A stretch of DNA of 64,000 bases from Paenibacillus pasadenensis DSM 19293 (GTDB taxonomy: Bacteria > Bacillota > Bacilli > Paenibacillales > Paenibacillaceae), in assembly GCF_000422485.1 (NCBI RefSeq), contig NZ_AULW01000016.1:186001-250000 (forward strand). Direction: 5' to 3'. The notes below the pieces were generated by a model that saw nothing but the letters and a program-made list of their open reading frames with translations, was not told the origin of the DNA and ran no database searches. Positions 25,870 through 34,020 of this stretch are shown piece by piece. Each line of letters starts with the position of its first letter. Position 1 is the first letter of the stretch. The translations under genes were made by a program, and so were the position numbers.

Positions 25870-26259
25870 ATGAACACTAATGACATTAGAATCGAGATCC
25901 TCATGCACTTAAGGTCGCTCAAAAAGACGCGCAAGGATGTCTCCCTGCATGATCCGATCGGCACGGACAAGGAAGGCAACGAGATCACGCTGATCGACAT
26001 CCTCGGCTCGGAGCATGACGACGTCGTGGAGAAGGTGCAGCTGAAGATCGAGAAGTCGAAGATCTACAAAAACCTCGACATTCTCGACGAGCGGGAAAAG
26101 GAAGTGGTGATCGCCCGCTTCGGGCTGGAGCACGGCGGAGAGGAGCGCACGCAGCGCGAGATCGCCAAGGAGCTCGGCATCAGCCGCAGCTATGTGTCGC
26201 GGATCGAGAAACGGGCGCTCATGAAGCTGTATCATGAGTTTTACAAGGCGAAGAAATAA
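25870..26259 (+). CDS. spoIIIC: C-terminal half of sigma-K (spoIIIC portion of an interrupted sigK)
   Basis: The 129-residue frame matches only the second half of sigma-K. After a few unrelated residues (MNTNDIR) it reads [20 protein letters not shown] and [17 protein letters not shown], then [19 protein letters not shown] and the region 4.2 helix-turn-helix [20 protein letters not shown]. Regions 2.1-2.4 are absent. In B. subtilis the skin element splits sigK at this same point, just before the NEILMHL codons, and SpoIVCA joins the halves in the mother cell. The sequence turns GC-rich within 40 bases of the join. No promoter or ribosome-binding site is seen for this frame, as expected of a 3' gene half. 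The 5' half is not in the window. Confidence 0.85.
   Translation: MNTNDIRIEILMHLRSLKKTRKDVSLHDPIGTDKEGNEITLIDILGSEHDDVVEKVQLKIEKSKIYKNLDILDEREKEVVIARFGLEHGGEERTQREIAKELGISRSYVSRIEKRALMKLYHEFYKAKK
25877..25889. other. Candidate recombination site at the sigK junction
   Basis: CTAATGACATTAG is an inverted repeat (CTAATG / CATTAG around A) at the break in sigK homology. It contains AATGA, the core reported for the B. subtilis skin sites. Homology to sigK becomes clear only about 6 bases downstream, so the exact crossover cannot be set from one side. Confidence 0.4.
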
Positions 26260-26287
26260 AGGCCGGCTCGCATGGCCGGATCAAAAG

Positions 26288-26324
26288 GCCGCTCTCCTGC
26301 TTTAAGCGCAGAGGGCGGCTTTTT
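26288..26324 (+). terminator. Terminator after sigK 3' half
   Basis: GCCGCTCTCCTGC (26288-26300) pairs with GCAGAGGGCGGC (26308-26319) with one bulged C, followed by TTTTT. Confidence 0.75.
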
Positions 26325-26367
26325 GCTGCGCTTGCGGCATGAGCCATGCGGGCGGCTGCGAGCGCCG

Positions 26368-26733
26368 TCAGCTGGCCCCGCCTTCATATCCATATTTCTT
26401 TCGGAAATCGCTTGGCGTGATGCCTTCCATCTCCATGAAGACCTTATTGAAGTAACTGGCCGTAGGATAGCCGGATGAAATCGCGACTTGATGAATGGGG
26501 CGAGCAGGATGGCTCAGCAGCATTTGTTTGCTTTTCAAAATCCGGCATTTCGTGATATAAGCAAGAGGAGTCGTCCTGGTCACCTTTTTAAAGAGGCTGA
26601 AATCCTTTACGCCCGATTCGCGTTGAACATCATGCTCGTCCGGGCTGGTGTATTTGCCGACCGAATGAGGGGAACAGAAGAAGTTGAGCTCATCGCTGTT
26701 GTATGTTTCTATTTGCGGCTGTCCAGAACTGAT
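26368..26733 (-). pseudogene. Remnant of an AraC-family regulator
   Basis: The minus strand is open for 122 codons. Its C-terminal part is an AraC helix-turn-helix: SLFKKVTRTTPLAYITKCRI, then QMLLSHPARPIHQVAISSGY and SYFNKVFMEMEGITPSDFRK. The first half of the DNA-binding domain is missing and the sequence before GVKDFSLFKK does not look like AraC. No convincing start codon exists, so this is a truncated leftover. Confidence 0.6.
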
Positions 26734-26768
26734 TTATAATTTATGTGAAATTGGAGGATCGTTTCAAC

Positions 26769-26798
26769 CCTGTTTGAATACGCTTACACTCAAACAGG
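26769..26798. promoter_or_regulatory. Operator and cre-like site before operon A
   Basis: A perfect 9-base inverted repeat CCTGTTTGA (26769-26777) / TCAAACAGG (26790-26798) encloses TGAATACGCTTACA (26775-26788), which matches the CcpA cre consensus TGWAANCGNTNWCA at 13 of 14 positions. A -10 element TATACT lies at 26810-26815, so the site covers the -35 region. This suggests control by catabolite repression and perhaps by a second regulator. Confidence 0.6.
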
Positions 26799-26838
26799 TT
26801 CTTATCGTGTATACTTAAAGACCAGGGGGAATCTGAAG

Positions 26839-27813
26839 ATGACGATCAAAATCGGGCTGTTCGGAACAGGAGGATTCGGCAAGATGCATGCCGATCTGCT
26901 GTCTGCCATGGACGGCGTGGAGATTAGCGCGATATGCGGCTCCTCGCAACAAAAAGCGGAAAGCATGGCCCGCGACTATCCCAACGCAAGAGGGTACGGC
27001 TCCGTGACGGAGATGCTGGATGACCGCAGGCTGGATGCGGCCTATGTCTGCGTACCGCCTTTTGCGCACGCTCATATTGAAGAGTCTCTCGTGCAACGCG
27101 ATATTCCATTTTTCGTGGAGAAGCCGCTGGCCGCCGACCTCGAAACGCCGACGCGTATCAGGAAGGCCGTGGAGGAGAAGAAGCTTCTCACCTCGGTCGG
27201 ATACCATTTCCGTTATATGGACGGAACGGCCAGAGCGCAGCAGCTGCTGGAAGATCGGACCGTCGGCATGGCCATCGGCTATATGATGGGAAATATGCCT
27301 GGCGTATACTGGTGGCGCAAACAGGAAGGCTCGGGCGGTCAGTTCGTCGAGCAGACGACTCATATCGTAGACCTGCTGCGTTACTTGCTCGGAGATGTCG
27401 ATGAGGTGTACGCCGCATTCGCAGGACGCTTCATGCATACGAAGGAAGACGGGGTGGAGGTGCCGGATGTTGGAACCGTGACGCTGAAGATGAAAAGCGG
27501 CGCCGTCGCGACCATTTCCAATACATGCATGCTGCCGATGGGACATACGGCGGGACTCCATGTGTACACGGACACGGGCGTTCTGGAGGTGAGCGGGACA
27601 GGATTGAAGGAATTCGCGGCCGGGAGGACGACGGAATATGCGAGCCGCTCGAATCCCTACGAACTGGAAAACAAGGCTTTCATCCATGCCCTGCGGACCG
27701 GAGACGCTTCCGGCATCCTTTCCACCTATAGCGATGCGTGGCGGTCTCAGCAAGCAGCGACGGCAGCTAGCCTGTCTGCATCGACGAACCGGCCGATCAA
27801 GCTCCAGGACTGA
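26839..27813 (+). CDS. Gfo/Idh/MocA-family NAD(P)-dependent sugar oxidoreductase
   Basis: The 324-residue protein begins with a Rossmann fold (IKIGLFGTGGFGKMHADLL, residues 3-21) and has the family EKPLA motif (FVEKPLAADLETPTRIRKAV) with the catalytic lysine in EKP. The C-terminal alpha/beta domain has GGQFVEQTTHIVDLLRYLLG, containing the conserved histidine. It converts a sugar or sugar derivative (for example a fucose or galactose product); the substrate cannot be specified. It is the first gene of operon A, directly before the AraC sensor, with a regulated promoter upstream. Confidence 0.85.
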   Translation: MTIKIGLFGTGGFGKMHADLLSAMDGVEISAICGSSQQKAESMARDYPNARGYGSVTEMLDDRRLDAAYVCVPPFAHAHIEESLVQRDIPFFVEKPLAADLETPTRIRKAVEEKKLLTSVGYHFRYMDGTARAQQLLEDRTVGMAIGYMMGNMPGVYWWRKQEGSGGQFVEQTTHIVDLLRYLLGDVDEVYAAFAGRFMHTKEDGVEVPDVGTVTLKMKSGAVATISNTCMLPMGHTAGLHVYTDTGVLEVSGTGLKEFAAGRTTEYASRSNPYELENKAFIHALRTGDASGILSTYSDAWRSQQAATAASLSASTNRPIKLQD

Positions 27814-27867
27814 TTGCATCCGGCGCTGATGCGCCTTGCTGACGGAAGCCGAGTAGGGGAGAAGCTC

Positions 27868-30096
27868 ATGAATAAAATATGGCTTCGAAAGATGATCTGG
27901 TCCTATATTCCGCTTTTTTTAGTCGTTTTTTCCTTTCTCGCTTTTTTCTTCCTGCAGGCGATGGTGGAGCAAAACCGTAAAAATGCAAAGGAATCCAATG
28001 AAGTATTCGCGGCGCAATTGCTGCAATCGGTTGAGGTTTCGTTGAAGACGGTCGACCACATGGTCATTCGGGAGCTTCTGAACAATAAGCTGCTGGCAAG
28101 CTACTACGAGGAATCCGACAGCAGCAATGTCGTGCTGAGTTATGAAGTGCTTAAACGCGTGAACGAGCTTAAGCAAGAAGTGTCGCTGATCGATTCTTTT
28201 TACCTGTATCGCTATAGCGACGGAACCATATTTTCAGGCAGCATGCAGAACAAGCTCGATCAGTTTGAGGACCGTGAGTTTGCTCGTTCGATGAGCGGCA
28301 TGTCTGCAAGGCCCAATTGGACGAATATTCGCCGCTATCAGGAGTTCTCGTTCCAGAACCCGAGGCAAGTGATCAGCGTCGTGCATGAAGTGCCGGTCAA
28401 TTCCGGGACGCAGGGGCTATTTGTCATCAATATCGACATTTCTTCTTTTCGAGCTACGGTGTCCTCGCTCTACAATGAATCCAGTACGTTCGTGAATATA
28501 TTCGATCGCCAAGGCAACCCGATTTATGCCGACAACCTGCAGCAGGCCCGGAAGGTGATGGCAAGCCTCAAGTCCTCTTATACCGGATGGAGCATTGAGA
28601 GCGGGATGAACAGCGGGCTGCTGGCCAGCTCGACGTCCGCATTCTCAAGCGTTTGGTTCGCTGTCGGCGTGCTTGTTTTTATATGCGGGCTGGTGCTCAT
28701 CATCTACATTACTCGCGCGAACTACAAACCGCTCGAGGAGCTCGTCGTCAAATTGAACCATACGCTGTTCTCGAGCGGCGGTTCAGCCGTCAGCCTGGCA
28801 GCAGATGAGTTCGCCTTTATCGAATCTGCCATCAACAACTTTGCCGCCCAGTCGAAGCTGGCGGAAAGGGAGTTCAGCAAGGCGGCTGTTCTGAAACGCA
28901 AAAACGCGTTCAGCATCATGATCTACGGGGATCATGAGCAGCGGGACGCCGCCGAGGCGTCGCCGTTCGAGGGATTGAGCTTGCCGACCTACCATGCCCT
29001 GAAGGCTGTTGTCATCGAGGTCGACAACCCGGAGCAGACGTTCTTCACCTACAGCGGCCGAGATCGTTCGTTGTTCAAGTTCGTCATCAGCAGCGTCGTC
29101 AACGAGATGGTGCAGCAGCGGGGGATGGCGGTGTGGCTGGAATGGACATCCCCGACCCATTTGACCGGCATTCTGTTCGTGGATGAGCAGCAGGACTTGA
29201 CTCCCATCTATGAATCGATCATCGACTGGGTCGCCAAAAATCTCAAGTTCACGGTAACGATCGGCGTCGGCCGTTCTTCATCCAGCCTCGAAAAGGTGCG
29301 ATTATCCTATGAGGAGGCCTGTTCGCTGCTTCACTTCAAGGCTGTGCTGGGTACGAACCGCATCATCCGCTACACAGATGCCCAGAATCAGCAGCAGAAG
29401 GATGCACATGAACATCTCCGTACGATTCATGAGATTTCCACCGCTTTCCGCCAGGCAGACGAAGGATGGAGGAAGCTTTTCCGAACATTCTTTGACGATA
29501 TTCGCGCAGACAAGCCCACCAAGGCCGAGATCGTCAAGCTCATGAACTACATGCTGGCCCACTTGGAGCTCCATCTCTCGAGCAGTTCGAGAGAGGAATA
29601 TCAGATGATTCGACAGGCGCTGGAGGAAGCGCGCCAAAAAATGGAGTCGTTCGATACGTTGGATGAAATGAGCGAGGCGCTATACGTCACGTTGGATGCA
29701 AGCGTCAAGAAATTGCAGGAGGTTCGGGAATCCCGCCACCATTATCACATGCTGCAGGACGTGAAGGAGTATATCGAAAGAGAGTATGCGAACCCGGATC
29801 TGTCGCTCGATTATTTGAGCGAGAAATTTTCCATCTCCGCGAAATATTTGAGCCGGCTGTTCAAAGAGTCGTTTGGCGAGAATTTTCTTGATTCTTTGAT
29901 GTCCATCAGGATCGGCATAGCCAAAGAGCTGCTTCTCCAAAATCAGGATTCGGTCCAAGAGGTTGGGGAGAAGGTCGGGTACCCCAATGCAGCTACATTC
30001 CGCCGCGTGTTCCGGAAAGTGGAAGGCGTCTCGCCGCAGGACTACCGCAGCCGTTCGCACCATGAGCAGAATGACAGTGCCAGAAGGCAGCCCTAA
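27868..30096 (+). CDS. Membrane-anchored AraC-family sensor-regulator (YesS/YtdP type)
   Basis: The 742-residue protein has a transmembrane segment at about residues 10-31 (SYIPLFLVVFSFLAFFFLQA), an extracellular Cache-like sensor, a second membrane segment at about 260-282 (FAVGVLVFICGLVLIIYITR), a middle cytoplasmic region, and an AraC DNA-binding domain at the C-terminus (about 628-730) with two helix-turn-helices (LDYLSEKFSISAKYLSRLFK and VGEKVGYPNAATFRRVFRKV). Paenibacilli use such single-protein sensors to induce neighbouring ABC transporter genes. The start is ATG 27868 after GGGGAGAAG; an earlier TTG frame is unlikely. It probably activates operon A when it senses an extracellular oligosaccharide or a loaded binding protein. 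Confidence 0.88.
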   Translation: MNKIWLRKMIWSYIPLFLVVFSFLAFFFLQAMVEQNRKNAKESNEVFAAQLLQSVEVSLKTVDHMVIRELLNNKLLASYYEESDSSNVVLSYEVLKRVNELKQEVSLIDSFYLYRYSDGTIFSGSMQNKLDQFEDREFARSMSGMSARPNWTNIRRYQEFSFQNPRQVISVVHEVPVNSGTQGLFVINIDISSFRATVSSLYNESSTFVNIFDRQGNPIYADNLQQARKVMASLKSSYTGWSIESGMNSGLLASSTSAFSSVWFAVGVLVFICGLVLIIYITRANYKPLEELVVKLNHTLFSSGGSAVSLAADEFAFIESAINNFAAQSKLAEREFSKAAVLKRKNAFSIMIYGDHEQRDAAEASPFEGLSLPTYHALKAVVIEVDNPEQTFFTYSGRDRSLFKFVISSVVNEMVQQRGMAVWLEWTSPTHLTGILFVDEQQDLTPIYESIIDWVAKNLKFTVTIGVGRSSSSLEKVRLSYEEACSLLHFKAVLGTNRIIRYTDAQNQQQKDAHEHLRTIHEISTAFRQADEGWRKLFRTFFDDIRADKPTKAEIVKLMNYMLAHLELHLSSSSREEYQMIRQALEEARQKMESFDTLDEMSEALYVTLDASVKKLQEVRESRHHYHMLQDVKEYIEREYANPDLSLDYLSEKFSISAKYLSRLFKESFGENFLDSLMSIRIGIAKELLLQNQDSVQEVGEKVGYPNAATFRRVFRKVEGVSPQDYRSRSHHEQNDSARRQP

Positions 30097-30111
30097 CCTT
30101 CCGGGAGGTGG

Positions 30112-31779
30112 ATGATGAAAACAGCTCGCCCTGTTGCCCTGGCGATCATCGTTGGGCTGCTTGTCATAGCGGCCTTGTTTCTCTATTTGAGTCCGCGAGC
30201 CGATCGGGCCGACCACGAAGGCGCGGAACAGGCCATATACGGTCCCGGCGAATTTCCGATCGCCGACAGCCGGATAGAGCTTGAGGTATTTGTCGCGTCT
30301 GAATCGACGAAGGAAGAGCTGGAGAAGAACCGGTTCACCTCGTATGTGGAACAGAAGCTCGGCATTAAGTTCAACTTCGTGACGACGAGTACGAGCGCTT
30401 TGGACGAAGCGGAAGACATCCTGTTCGCCAGCGGCGATTACCCTCCGATCCTCCTCAGCGGCAGCCTTACGACGGATGAGCAAGTCCGTTACGGCAAGCG
30501 CGGCATCCTTCGTCCCCTGAATGCGCTTATCGACCGCTACGGCGATCGTCTTCATGAGATTTTTCAGCAACGGCCCGATCTGCGACAGTCGCTGACCGCT
30601 CCGGACGGAAACCTATACGCGCTTCCCGCCATCAATGAATGCTTTCATTGCTGGTACGCTCAGAAATTATGGATCAATACATCGTGGCTGGAGCGGCTGG
30701 ACCTGCCCATGCCGAAAACAACGGATGAGCTGTATCAGGTGCTCCAAGCCTTCAAACGAGATGATCCGAACGGAAACGGACTTCATGACGAAATTCCGTT
30801 AAGCGGGGCGGTGAACAGCTGGCATTCGGAGATTACAGGATTTTTGATGAGCGCCTTCATCTACAATACGGATAGGAACTACTTCTATATCGAGAACGGC
30901 CATGTCGGCTTAGCCGCCGTACAGCCGCAATGGAGAGACGGGCTTGCCTATATCCATAAATTGTACAGCGAGGGTCTGATCGATCCGCAAGTATTCACGC
31001 AGTCCATCGACGGAGTGATCGAAAAAGCGACCCGTCAGGATAATGTCCTTGGCGCCATCACGGTCGGACATATCCGGATGGCGTACAATAACGGCAACAA
31101 TATCAGGCAGAGCGAATACGAAGCGGTGCCCCCCTTGATCGGTCCTGCCGGCTACCAAGCAGCCGGATTTTTCAGTTCATTTGACCGATCGACCTTTGCG
31201 ATTACTGACAAAGCAACGGAAACCGAAGCGGCAGCCGCGATGCGGCTGGCTGACTTTCTTCTGACGGAAGAGGCCACGGTACGCAATGAATGGGGGATGG
31301 AGGATCTATGGTGGCGAAAAGGAAAGCCAGGCGAATTCGATGAGCATGGACGTCCTGCGAAATACTGGCTCGCGCCAGAGTTTGCCCAATCGGATACGCA
31401 GAACGAGATTTGGGCTCAGATGGGCCTGCTCTATCGCGATCGAAACTTGCGCGAATCATGGGCCGTGTCGCAGGATCCTTACTCCATTGTAGGCTACGAA
31501 CACCGGCTTTATCAGGAGACACAGAACAAGTACGAGGGCAAGGAGCCGGCTGAGGTCTATCCCGATTACATCTTCATGGAGATGGCGGAAGCTCAAGAAG
31601 CCGCAAGGCTCAGAATTCCGATCAACGATTACATCCGGTTCAATATGGTTCAATTCATCACAGGCGTAAAGAATGCCGATGCCGATTGGGATGACTACGT
31701 AGAAGGGCTGGAAAAATTAAAGCTGGATCGTTACCTCGAGCTTCATCAGAACGCGTATGACTCCTATCGGCAAAAATGA
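30112..31779 (+). CDS. Extracellular solute-binding protein, membrane-anchored (LplA-like)
   Basis: The 555-residue protein has an N-terminal hydrophobic segment (VALAIIVGLLVIAALFLYLS) with no lipobox cysteine, so it is probably held by an uncleaved signal anchor. The body is a family 1 sugar-binding protein of LplA type (PAINECFHCWYAQKLWINTS, DPNGNGLHDEIPLSGAVNSW). It is clearly paralogous to the lipoprotein SBP at 34021. Its place between the AraC sensor and a terminator, apart from the permeases, suggests it presents ligand to the sensor rather than, or as well as, to the transporter (inference). GGGAGGTGG precedes ATG 30112. Confidence 0.82.
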   Translation: MMKTARPVALAIIVGLLVIAALFLYLSPRADRADHEGAEQAIYGPGEFPIADSRIELEVFVASESTKEELEKNRFTSYVEQKLGIKFNFVTTSTSALDEAEDILFASGDYPPILLSGSLTTDEQVRYGKRGILRPLNALIDRYGDRLHEIFQQRPDLRQSLTAPDGNLYALPAINECFHCWYAQKLWINTSWLERLDLPMPKTTDELYQVLQAFKRDDPNGNGLHDEIPLSGAVNSWHSEITGFLMSAFIYNTDRNYFYIENGHVGLAAVQPQWRDGLAYIHKLYSEGLIDPQVFTQSIDGVIEKATRQDNVLGAITVGHIRMAYNNGNNIRQSEYEAVPPLIGPAGYQAAGFFSSFDRSTFAITDKATETEAAAAMRLADFLLTEEATVRNEWGMEDLWWRKGKPGEFDEHGRPAKYWLAPEFAQSDTQNEIWAQMGLLYRDRNLRESWAVSQDPYSIVGYEHRLYQETQNKYEGKEPAEVYPDYIFMEMAEAQEAARLRIPINDYIRFNMVQFITGVKNADADWDDYVEGLEKLKLDRYLELHQNAYDSYRQK

Positions 31780-31791
31780 GCGTTAGCAAAG

Positions 31792-31829
31792 GCCTTGACC
31801 CAGAAACCCTTCTGGATCAAGGCTTTTTT
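31792..31829 (+). terminator. Terminator after anchored SBP
   Basis: GCCTTGACCCAGAA (31792-31805) pairs with TTCTGGATCAAGGC (31810-31823) with one mismatch, then TTTTTT. Confidence 0.85.
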
Positions 31830-31888
31830 CAATCGGCGAATAGTAATCGGCATGTGAATATTGAGCGATACGGCTCCAGAACGCAGCT

Positions 31889-31902
31889 GGGAAGCGCTTT
31901 TA
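31889..31902. promoter_or_regulatory. Weak cre-like site before permease genes
   Basis: GGGAAGCGCTTTTA matches the cre consensus at 11 of 14 positions within the 220-base gap before the permease operon. No clear -35/-10 pair was found nearby. Confidence 0.25.
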
Positions 31903-32001
31903 GAATTCTGTGCCGCAAGTGATTTCTGTTCGTTGACGGTCCTCGGGATGATTCGCTAACGTGGAGCCAGACGAACAATTCCGCTTCACGATGAGAGGGG
32001 T

Positions 32002-32982
32002 GTGGTCACAGAGATGGGAACAACCGGGACAGTAAAGGCTTTGCACGACGTTCAAAAAGAAAGTAAAGCGCTGGCTGCAAGACGTCTCTGGAAAGGAATC
32101 AAAAGGCATTGGCAGCTGTACCTTCTTGTACTTGCACCGCTGGTCTATTTCATTATTTTCAAGTACATCCCCATGTACGGGGCGCAGATCGCATTTCGCG
32201 ATTTCAGCATTGTGAAGGGGATTACGGGAAGCGATTTTGTCGGCTTGTCTCATTTCGAAGCTTTCTTTAAGTCGCCGAATTTCTGGCTCCTCATCAAGAA
32301 CACGATGGGGATCAGCCTCTATTCGCTTCTCATCGGATTCCCTGCTCCAATTCTTCTGGCGCTTGCGCTAAATGAAGTCAGGAGCATGAGGTTCAAGAAA
32401 ACCGTTCAATTGGTGACGTTTGCGCCGTTTTTTATTTCGACCGTCGTCATGGTGTCGATGCTGATCATCTTCCTTTCTCCCCGTCTCGGGTTTGTCGATC
32501 AGATCGTCCAGGCACTCGGCTTCGAATCGATCAACTTCATGGGGGTTCCAGGCTATTTTAAAAGCATTTTCGTCTTTTCGAACGTCTGGCAGAGCATCGG
32601 GTACGGCGCCGTCGTCTATTTAGCCGCCTTGGCCGGAATCAATCCAGAGCTCTATGAAGCCGCCAAGGTTGACGGCGCCTCTAGATTTCAGAAGATTCGG
32701 AATGTTGATCTCCCAGGCATCGCGCCCGCTGCCATTATTTTGCTGATCCTGAGCGTGGGACAGATCATGAATGTCGGATTCGAGAAAATCTATCTGATGC
32801 AGAACCCGCTTAATGTAAGCACGTCCGAGGTCATCTCGACCTATGTCTATAAAACCGGTCTGCTCGGCGCGAATTTCAGCTTTTCCGCCGCTGTGGATCT
32901 GTTCAACTCCGTGATCAACCTGATTTTGCTGATTACGGTCAATTCAATTGCTAAGCGCATCTCTGACAGCAGCCTATGGTAG
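32002..32982 (+). CDS. ABC sugar transporter permease, LplB type
   Basis: The 326-residue inner-membrane permease has about six transmembrane segments (YLLVLAPLVYFIIFKYIPMY first) and the EAA loop (YEAAKVDGASRFQKIRNVDL) that docks the ATPase. The sequence FKYIPMYGAQIAFRDFS is typical of LplB/YteP permeases. Start is uncertain: GTG 32002 lies three bases after GAGAGG, ATG 32014 about 15 bases after it. No ATPase gene is in the operon, as usual for this class, which shares an MsmX-type ATPase. Confidence 0.88.
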   Translation: MVTEMGTTGTVKALHDVQKESKALAARRLWKGIKRHWQLYLLVLAPLVYFIIFKYIPMYGAQIAFRDFSIVKGITGSDFVGLSHFEAFFKSPNFWLLIKNTMGISLYSLLIGFPAPILLALALNEVRSMRFKKTVQLVTFAPFFISTVVMVSMLIIFLSPRLGFVDQIVQALGFESINFMGVPGYFKSIFVFSNVWQSIGYGAVVYLAALAGINPELYEAAKVDGASRFQKIRNVDLPGIAPAAIILLILSVGQIMNVGFEKIYLMQNPLNVSTSEVISTYVYKTGLLGANFSFSAAVDLFNSVINLILLITVNSIAKRISDSSLW

Positions 32983-32995
32983 AGGAGGAATTCGA

Positions 32996-33895
32996 ATGAG
33001 TCGTACCCATGCCATCCGAGAGTCGCTTGGCGACCGGATCTTTCTGGCCTTCATCTATGCCTTTCTCATCCTTGTCCTGGCGACGGTCATTTACCCGCTC
33101 ATCTTTATTGTAAGCTCCTCCTTCAGCTCGTCCGAAGCGGTCGTCAGCGGCAGGGTATGGTTGTGGCCGGTCGACTTCAGCCTGGAAGGCTACAAAGTCA
33201 TCTTCAGCAACCCCATGATCCTGACGGGATATAAGAACTCGATTCTATATACCTTTTTTGGAGTGCTGGCCAATGTCGTGCTGACGGTTGCATTAGCCTA
33301 TCCGCTGTCGAGGTCCACGTTCATCGGCCGCAATCTGATCATGATGCTTCTCGTTTTTACGATGCTGTTCAACGGCGGCCTGATTCCGACGTATCTGACG
33401 GTCAAATCATTGGGCATTCTCGATTCTCCATTGGCGATGATCCTGCCCGGTGCGATTGCCGTTTTCCAGGTCATCATTGCCCGCACGTTTTTCCAGTCCA
33501 CCATCCCCAAGGAGCTTGGCGAGGCTGCCGAGCTTGACGGATGCTCGGACATCGGCTTCTTGTGGAGAGTCGTTCTTCCGCTCTCGAAAGCGATCATCGC
33601 CGTATTGGTGCTGTTCCACGCTGTCGGGACGTGGAATGCCTATTTCGATGCTTTGATCTATCTGAAGTCGCCTGAACTGTTTCCGCTTCAAATCATCCTT
33701 CGAAACATCCTGATCCTCAATTCGGTCGATGCCGGCTCGCTTGTGGACGCCAATCAGTTTGCCGCAAGGCAGGGGCTGCGGGATCTGTTGAAATTCTCGC
33801 TTATCGTCGTTGCCACCGTACCGATCCTATGCATTTATCCATTCGTGCAGAAATATTTCGTGCAGGGAATCATGATCGGATCGGTCAAGGGCTGA
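32996..33895 (+). CDS. ABC sugar transporter permease, LplC type
   Basis: The 299-residue permease has six predicted membrane segments and an EAA loop (LGEAAELDGCSDIGFLWRVV). The C-terminus LCIYPFVQKYFVQGIMIGS followed by VKG is typical of LplC/YtcP proteins. GAGGAGGAA precedes ATG 32996; a longer frame from 32948 overlaps the first permease and is unlikely. With the LplB-type protein and the following lipoprotein it forms one importer. Confidence 0.88.
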   Translation: MSRTHAIRESLGDRIFLAFIYAFLILVLATVIYPLIFIVSSSFSSSEAVVSGRVWLWPVDFSLEGYKVIFSNPMILTGYKNSILYTFFGVLANVVLTVALAYPLSRSTFIGRNLIMMLLVFTMLFNGGLIPTYLTVKSLGILDSPLAMILPGAIAVFQVIIARTFFQSTIPKELGEAAELDGCSDIGFLWRVVLPLSKAIIAVLVLFHAVGTWNAYFDALIYLKSPELFPLQIILRNILILNSVDAGSLVDANQFAARQGLRDLLKFSLIVVATVPILCIYPFVQKYFVQGIMIGSVKG

Positions 33896-34020
33896 TCCTC
33901 GAGGGAGATTTCGAAGGGAGGTGAGGCTTCGAGGTCGGGCTTCGAAGTCAGGCAGCAGGTTCAGGTCTTCGTCGTTTATTCTTCAAGGCTTTTCGTACGC
34001 CAATCAAAGGAGGAGTCATT

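Noticed and set aside
25870-26259. Independent small sigma factor
   Set aside because: It contains only regions 3-4 of sigma-K, has no promoter or ribosome-binding site, and starts with unrelated residues, so an interrupted sigK fits better.
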